DNA of 64,000 bases. It comes from Branchiostoma belcheri. Taxonomy: Eukaryota; Chordata; Leptocardii; Amphioxiformes; Branchiostomatidae. Where the stretch lies: the NCBI RefSeq assembly GCF_001625305.1, contig NW_017803824.1, positions 2,382,960 to 2,446,959 on the forward strand, in the 5' to 3' direction. This document shows positions 57,211-64,000 of this stretch, one piece after another. Position 1 is the first letter of the stretch, and every line of letters begins with the position of its first letter. The position numbers and the translations under genes are program-made. The notes under the pieces are model-generated. The model searched no databases and was not told the DNA's origin. It was given only the letters and a program-made list of their open reading frames with translations.

Positions 57211-59714
57211 CTGGGGAAAACAACAACATTCACTATGTTAGCATGGAAGTTCAGCTGAGTTGATGAATCAAATAATGAGAAATAAACTTTTCTCCAACTC
57301 AGAAAAATTTGCCTCCCCCAGAATTTTCACCCAGTGCTGGCATTACATGTGCGGAAAAATCATGTCTACAGATCAGATAGCTGATGAAAACTGGGAGATT
57401 TGGTTGAAAATTTGGTGATCAAATTTTGTCTAATTGGAGAACAATCCATTTCTCAAAACATTCCCTGATAGCATCCACGTGTGAAGAAATATAGCTATCA
57501 AAAACCAGAAATGTTTTATTTTTAAGAATAACCTTTATGATAAAATTGGGATGTCAATAATTCTAAGGATAAAAATTTCCTTTGTCAATTTGCTATATTA
57601 TGGGAAAAGGTTGAATTTCAATGTTATCTAGCAAAACAAACAAGTTTATACTTGTGAATGAGAGTTTTCTTTCCTAAAAACTTTCAAATTCATATCTTAT
57701 ATCACCTCAGCTAACCTTGGTTTGGTTGGAAAACTGTACTTCATGCCATGTGCCTCTAATTGTTCCAAATGTCCATGGGAAATATATCAGATGTTTAACC
57801 GGTCAGAGGTCATCAAAATTCCACCTGTAAAGTCTTTGTTTTCTGTGCACGTAATCTTTATTGTCAAGGTCAACAGGTTGTGTGCTGTTTACAGGTGAGG
57901 TGACCTTACATTCTGACAGGGCCATACAGGAAAAGGCCGATACAGCGCGGGCATGGCAAGAATTGCAGTCTAGCAACAAAAGAAACAAAGCGATTCCCTG
58001 GGGAACTATCCTGGGAATGTTTCCCAACAGGAGAGAATGTAGCTGCTCAGGTTTCCATTTCAGCCATTATTGCAACAATAGTAGATTTGTTCATTGTTGT
58101 ATAGAGGTGGAATGAACTTTTCTGTAAGTCCAAAAGTTTTAGGATAGAGCTTAAACCAACTTTAACAACTATGAGCACTGTAAAATTTGGAGTGTGACGT
58201 ATGGCAGTTTGGAAACTGTTATGCCACAACATTATGAAGAAATCTTATAAACTTTCTATAAACTTTATGAAGAACTTTAACAAAAATTTCCTCACCATTT
58301 CCTATGCAGTCTGCAAAAGTCTGTGGTTTTGTGTGCCTGTGAAAAAAGTAACAAACAAATATTATTCATCCCATAAATCATAATCATACATACAATAAAC
58401 ATATGCAATACACAAACATGCAATCGGTACACAATTTCATTCACTCAGAGCAACAGGTAGTTCATGAATAATATGGATGGCAGACACACCAACTTGACCA
58501 AGACTGTGGAAAGTGCGATTGTGGTGTAGAGATGTCAAGTTCATGAATCATGTTTTTATGGTAGCTACAATTATACAAATACAAATGCATGTCACTGTTG
58601 TTTATCAGGTGCAGTTTGTCATATAATTTCTATAGATCACACCTAAAGAATGGCCACTATATCTAAAACACTGGAATGATTATTTGGCCATATTTTGGCA
58701 TAAGTCTGCACAAAACACTGCTTGAGGAGACACAAATTGACAAAAGCGACTGTACACGTCTGTTGTTTGTTTATTTCTATAACAACTTTTCCACTATATA
58801 CACCTTTCTACTACATTTCTGTCTTTACCATAGCTGACGACTAAAGCTACTTGATTTGCAGTACAACTTGTAGAATTAGATGCATTTTGTTACCACAAGA
58901 AACGGAGCACAAGACCCTTTAGAAGGTCAGTCTTGAGCACTCTTTCTTTACAACAAAACATCCCTGTTGAAAAGGTGCCCAGGAATTTGGCTTGTAGGGA
59001 AGTTGAGCACAGAATGGGGGCCTGGGTTTATGTCAAGCACTCTGACACATACCAACCCCTCCCCTAGATACAACCTGGAAAACCATGGCAGCGGTATGGC
59101 ACTGTGAAAAACAACTTTTTTCCTACATCTAAAACTACTCGGAAAACTCATATGATATGCAAGATGATACAAGATTACTTTATAGCTTTGTCGTATTAAT
59201 ATTGAATTAAAACCAATTTACAGTAAATAAAAGTGTTCCAAAAGCTTAATGGTGACGTAAAAATCTTCCACACAGTTGCTAATAATAAAGGACATGTGAT
59301 GAAGGTTGATTTTCCGTCAATACGACAATGATGGGTTGATCTGTTGCGTGATAAATTGGTGGATAAAAGGGGACACACTGTTGTGGAGGCAGAGGGAACT
59401 CCACTGCCCCAGGGCCACATAGCTGACATAGCAATCTGGATAAGTGTTTTCCACTCTGATCTGTGGGATCACATTTTCTGACACAGATATAAATTTCCTT
59501 CAAGGCTATGGCCGAAACAGAAAGGGTAAAACTACGGATTTGGATCAGTAGGGTTATTTTTATAAAGAATAGCACGCTTCACTTGAAGTTAAACAGATGC
59601 TTGCAAAACAACTTCAAAATCTATAAAAATGTACAGTAGATTGAATTCAAGGCGTAATGCTTGAGACAAAGTTTACTGCTTTTTAGACAGCTAGTGATGC
59701 AATTCCAGCCAAGC

Positions 59715-59775
59715 ATCTCTACTCTTTTCAATAAATATATTGGGTTCTTTTGCACTAAGTCATGGCCTTATGTCT
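59715..59775 (-). mobile_element. Short SINE remnant
   Basis: TACTCTTTTCAATAAATATA then TTGGGTTCTTTTGCACTAAG resembles the middle of the SINE at 30610-30970. Very degraded. Confidence 0.35.
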
Positions 59776-62700
59776 TGCTGTGGATGAAGAGGATAAGTAA
59801 GTAAGTATACTTTTAAGTTTAATGTATCTTTACATTGTAAGTACTTATTACATTGTAAGTAAGTTCATATAGCACAAAAACACAAAATTGAACTATATAC
59901 CAAAAGGAAGTTTATATATATCCCATCCAGGGGCTCTAGAGGCAGCAGTGGCGGAATATTTGCACTGGTCAAAGAGATGTGTTGAGTAAGGCCTGGGGCC
60001 TGGAATGTGGAAACTTGGCTGGGAGTCAAAAAGTTGACATCTAGCAAACAAACAAGGCCCTTCCAACATTCCACACAGCAATCCCTGGGACCCAGAGTCA
60101 AACAGGTACCAACCAACAACTTTTGGTCTTCAAAGATCTCCATTTAGATCTCTAATACATGCATGAAAAAGTATTAGACTCAAGTTCAACATTAAACAAT
60201 TATCATAACATACAGGTACCTTCATCAACATGAAGAAAAGTAACTTTGGATTCTTACCATGGACAGCCCAACAAAAGTACGTACAGAACAAAAAGCCTGG
60301 CTTCCCTAAGGGTATCTTCTACTCCAGTAAATGCAGCCAGGAAACAGTCACACATCAACAGGCACGGCACCTGTTGCATACCTTCTCCAAGTGTAAGTTT
60401 ACACTATCTTATATTTCCCTTGACCTTCTGGTCGGAAACCAACAGACCAAAGCCTTAGCATATTTCGTAAAAGGCACCGATGCCTCATGCTTAAGATCAC
60501 CCCAAGGTCCTCTCTACATTGACCAGAACACTGGCCTATCTTGCCGATAGATGTCCATATAACTTACTGTGACAAGATTCATCTACCCAGGCCTTCATTT
60601 AAGCGAAAGCTCTACAGAAGTCGTATAAGAAGATGCACAAGTTAAATATTACCTGTTTATGCCGCTGTGACAAAGACTGCTACCAGGAGTTCCACCCGCA
60701 AATCTGCACTGTCCTACAACCTACAAGACCTGTTGCGGACCTAAGGGCAGTCGACCCCGGAACTCTGACCTTGCTCTTTGGAACACCTGGACAACCTGAC
60801 CGTCTGAGCTTAAGCTTCTACGCTGGAACAGGTTGACATAGCTGGCTGGCTCTCTACGCTGGTGCATTCCGACCCTGAAGCCAGCCGACCTCCAGATTGA
60901 CCTCTAAGACAACAAATTCCTTGCTACTTAAGTTCATTTAGCTCTGTCCCCCTTCCCTGACGATCCTTGTGTGTCCCAGCAGGTCAGACCTGTGAGAGAT
61001 GTAACTGCAGATGGCTTGGACACATTCCTGTATCAGATTATATCAATGTGATAAGAGTTTTAGTTTAAATTGTGTCAGAGGTCGGGTGCTGCCCCCCTCC
61101 CACCCCGATGCCACCCATGCAGAGTGTTACATGTCAGGTCGCGCAGAGCAGGGAGGGAGACGGCTCGCATACCTCCGTGCCTTTGTGCGCGCCGCCTGCG
61201 CTGATAAACAGCAAACAGCCTGCTTTTTTGCCATCATAACTGATGAATTATTTGCCTGTATGGATACAGCTGCAGCTCTGAAGTCCTCACTGAGAAATGC
61301 TAAAATCTCCATGAAATGTCGTTTAGGTACGGAGGGTGTTCTATAATCTAGAGTACATAAACCTCCCAGCATCCCACAGAATGGCCAGTTGGTGGTTTGA
61401 TTTTAACGAGGCTTTAAAATGTGTTATATAAATGAAATATATTACTAAATATATTACCAATGTACACAATCCATATACTGTACAACAAATTCCGCCAATT
61501 GGTTCTAAGTTTCAAGTAGAGTACTTGAAAGTAAATTTAGCAGCCAAAGAAGCAAAACTTGTGGGCAGAAACATTCATGATAATATACATAATTTTTTTA
61601 TGAATTACTTCTTTTCTCACAATTTTATCTGATGAAGAAATTGCTATTTTTCTGACATATCAAACTACCAGATTCAACAATTAGCTTCAGTCTGAATCTC
61701 CATCTTGTCCCTTAGACATTCAGAGTTTGTCCCTGACAGGCAGACAAACAAAAATGTTCAGCTCTTTCTGACCTGTCCCTACATCCTTTTAAACTTCAGG
61801 ACTGCTGCATTCTCCCCATAATCCCCTGCTCCCAGTGTCCTCTAACCAATGACGGGTGTCCACAGCCTTGTTGCCAGAATGACGACCCTACACCCAAGTC
61901 CTGTTTTTATAACCTTGGAGAACATTCCTCAGTGGCAGGTCAACAAATACCAAACAATGTTGATTTGGGACCAATTACACACCTGTCCGCAACACACTGT
62001 TATGTATATAACATCCCTAAAACAGACAAGACGTGAAATACTCCTGCTACATGTACTTTCATCCACAGTAACATAATTGCTGTGATTCTAAGAAGTTAAA
62101 ATATATTATGAGGGACAAAACTCTTAGGGAGAACCATAAAGAGTTGACTTAATCCAGGTAAGGCGTCCAAACTGATGATGATGTAATTGCTGTCAACCTG
62201 TTAACTTCTACCAACCACATGAATTGCGGTCGTATACTTAGTGAGTTACGAAACTGGTATTTATCATTCAAATACCCCTATGTGGTATATGTACAATACT
62301 CTCAGGTTAGATTTCTCCAAATTTCTAGTATTTCATGCAAATATAAGTATACATTTAACATCTCATAACTAAAAGTTCTACAGTACATTATGTACGTCTG
62401 ATAACGAACTATGAAACTCTAACTCCTTGGCTGTTTTCAGTCCTTCCACGAATGTTCCGCCGTGCCAAATGGATAGTTTGCTGAGAGGGGTACGGTAGGT
62501 AACACACGTTAAATATTTGACATACCAGCTTTGATATATCCCGCATTTTTAGCAGATCTGCCCGGAGATAAGGGGCACTCGAAATCAAGTTGTTGTTTCA
62601 CGCTTGCCAAAACTTTAACATAAATCACTCTTTATGTACATGCACAACTCAAACAAAGTATTGAAATTACACCTGAAAATAGAATTTATTGGTTTAAACC

Positions 62701-63779
62701 TTAAAAACAATTGCAAAAAGTATTTCGAACCGTGAAAGGAAAAAACAAACACCAAATTATCATAACAAAGACCTAATTATAAGGAACGGGTATCACAAAA
62801 CAGCAGACATACTTCAGGTAGACATGTCGGAACATGTCTTTAAGTCAGGTAAAGCAGACATAAAGGAATTTAGACAATGTTTGAGATGCTTAATTACTTG
62901 GAATAATTAAGGTCGTCAATTAACAGTGAACAAGGTCTTTCTACTTGATTCTCGATTAGAAAACACTGACCAAGATACTAGTATAACTGTCAAAAATCTC
63001 TTCCTTATTCTTAAACAATTTAGCACAGGGAAGAGATACTACTCAACACTGACCAGCCCTCAAGCCTGTATTTGGTGATTTATAACTTTGGAGTGAAAAT
63101 GAGATGTCCAAAATTGGCAAAAAATATTCATCTAGTTACATGTAACATGGTGACTTGACTAAAAATACTAAGTACTAATCACACTAGAAACTAAAACCTT
63201 TAGACAGTAAGTATGCTATAGTGCAATACTAGCCACTGTTCATACCTAAATCAAAGGGATGTTACTTACAGGAGATCCACCCTTCAGCCTGCTCTAGGTG
63301 ATTTATAATCTTGAGTGGGATGTTCCACCCTTATCTGCCGGGATCATTACATTCCTATTAACACCCATAAACCTTGGGTAAACAGTGGAGGTATGGAGGG
63401 GGCTGGCCACAGGGCCCATCAACTCTTCATACCATGACAGTCAATCTATTATTTATCCACACATTTCTGCTCGTAAACCTTCTAACAGACGGGCTATCGA
63501 AAAAATAGCATCCTTCCTTTGGCTACAGTAATAAAACTTGTTGCTTCCGAGATTCAATGCTGAGCTAGAATACCAAGATGAAAACAGTATCTATAGGTAC
63601 CCTCTCTGAAATGGGTATAATACTACATGGGTTACAAATACGTACTATAGGTTTTCATATATTTTTCAGCAATGTTTTATGCCTCTATCAACTTCCCTGC
63701 AAAGATAAGCTTGTATCTTCACTTCTACCCTGTTTTCTTAGGTGTGTGACTGAAGAGTTGTTCAACAACCCCCTCTCGA

Positions 63780-63793
63780 GTTACCATGGCAAC
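63780..63793. promoter_or_regulatory. Consensus RFX X-box-like palindrome
   Basis: GTTACCATGGCAAC is a full match to the RFX X-box consensus (two half sites, no spacer). It is in the 5' intron or upstream region of KIBRA. Binding is inferred only. Confidence 0.35.
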
Positions 63794-64000
63794 CAGGTAG
63801 GCAACAAAAGGCGTGGAATGCTGGGAATCTCCCCATATCTAATCTATGGAGGGAGTTATGGAGTTGCTGGTGTGTTGCTGCCCCAGGGATTTATGGGATG
63901 GCTGTAAAAACAGTCTTCAGCACATCATTAAACCCCCATAAATCCTGCTCGAGTGGTACGGTCCAGTGTTTCCCAGCTACAGGGAAGAGCTGTGCCAAAC

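Larger units (their letters stand above)
57211..64000 (-). other. 5' intron of KIBRA, no exon recognised
   Basis: The exon at 57047-57210 begins with 2 bases completing a codon, so an upstream exon must exist. I searched the minus strand for the first WW domain (GWEE...YYIDH...TSWxDPR) and found nothing. Short open frames are unremarkable. A GC-richer island at about 61080-61345 and an RFX-like site at 63780 are the only notable points. Confidence 0.6.

Noticed and set aside
60230..60550. 106-codon plus-strand open frame
   Set aside because: No recognisable motif, no splice-flanked continuation and inside a KIBRA intron; likely chance.

Overview
This window is animal (metazoan) nuclear DNA, almost certainly from an amphioxus (Branchiostoma). 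The species cannot be fixed from sequence alone. The evidence is four multi-exon genes and one 5'-incomplete gene. All have GT-AG introns, intact reading phases across every junction, and protein sequences close to but distinct from vertebrate ones. The introns and spacers are packed with tRNA-derived SINEs, LINE fragments and many small foldback DNA elements. A 20-N gap and a near-identical repeat on its two sides point to a draft assembly of a highly heterozygous genome.

Layout, left to right. 1-2303: flank and 3' UTR of PPID, no other gene seen. 2304-8273 (-): PPID / cyclophilin-40, complete, 10 exons, 375 aa. 8274-8605: short head-to-head spacer. 8606-12037 (+): LAMTOR1 (p18), complete, 6 exons, 166 aa, with the MGCC lipidation start. 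12038-14328: shared tail-to-tail 3' UTR zone. 14329-15961 (-): LRRC51 (the LRR part of vertebrate LRTOMT), complete, 207 aa. 16550-21988: repeat-rich spacer with an L1-type ORF1 remnant. 21989-31526 (+): CMAH, CMP-Neu5Ac hydroxylase, complete, 15 exons, 634 aa, with an unusual C-terminal hydrophobic tail. 31527-34414: convergent 3' UTRs. 34415-57210 (-): WWC/KIBRA, 22 coding exons from WW2 to the ADDV C-terminus; the WW1 exon lies off the right edge. 57211-64000: 5' intron of KIBRA, no exon recognised.

The genes do not form an operon and act separately: Hsp90 co-chaperone (PPID), lysosomal mTORC1 scaffold (LAMTOR1), ciliary/axonemal LRR protein (LRRC51), sialic-acid modification (CMAH) and Hippo signalling (KIBRA). 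The arrangement still shows structure. PPID and LAMTOR1 probably share a bidirectional promoter. LAMTOR1 and LRRC51 are convergent neighbours, as I recall them to be in human 11q13. CMAH and KIBRA are convergent.

Main points of interest: a 2.57-kb duplicated block carrying two KIBRA exons across the assembly gap, whose phases forbid using both copies; a tail-anchor-like exon in CMAH; a set of unrelated hairpins sharing TAGCCT ends and 9-bp target duplications (Mutator-like); hairpins in the 3' UTR regions of three genes; and a 1.45-kb foldback element in a PPID intron.
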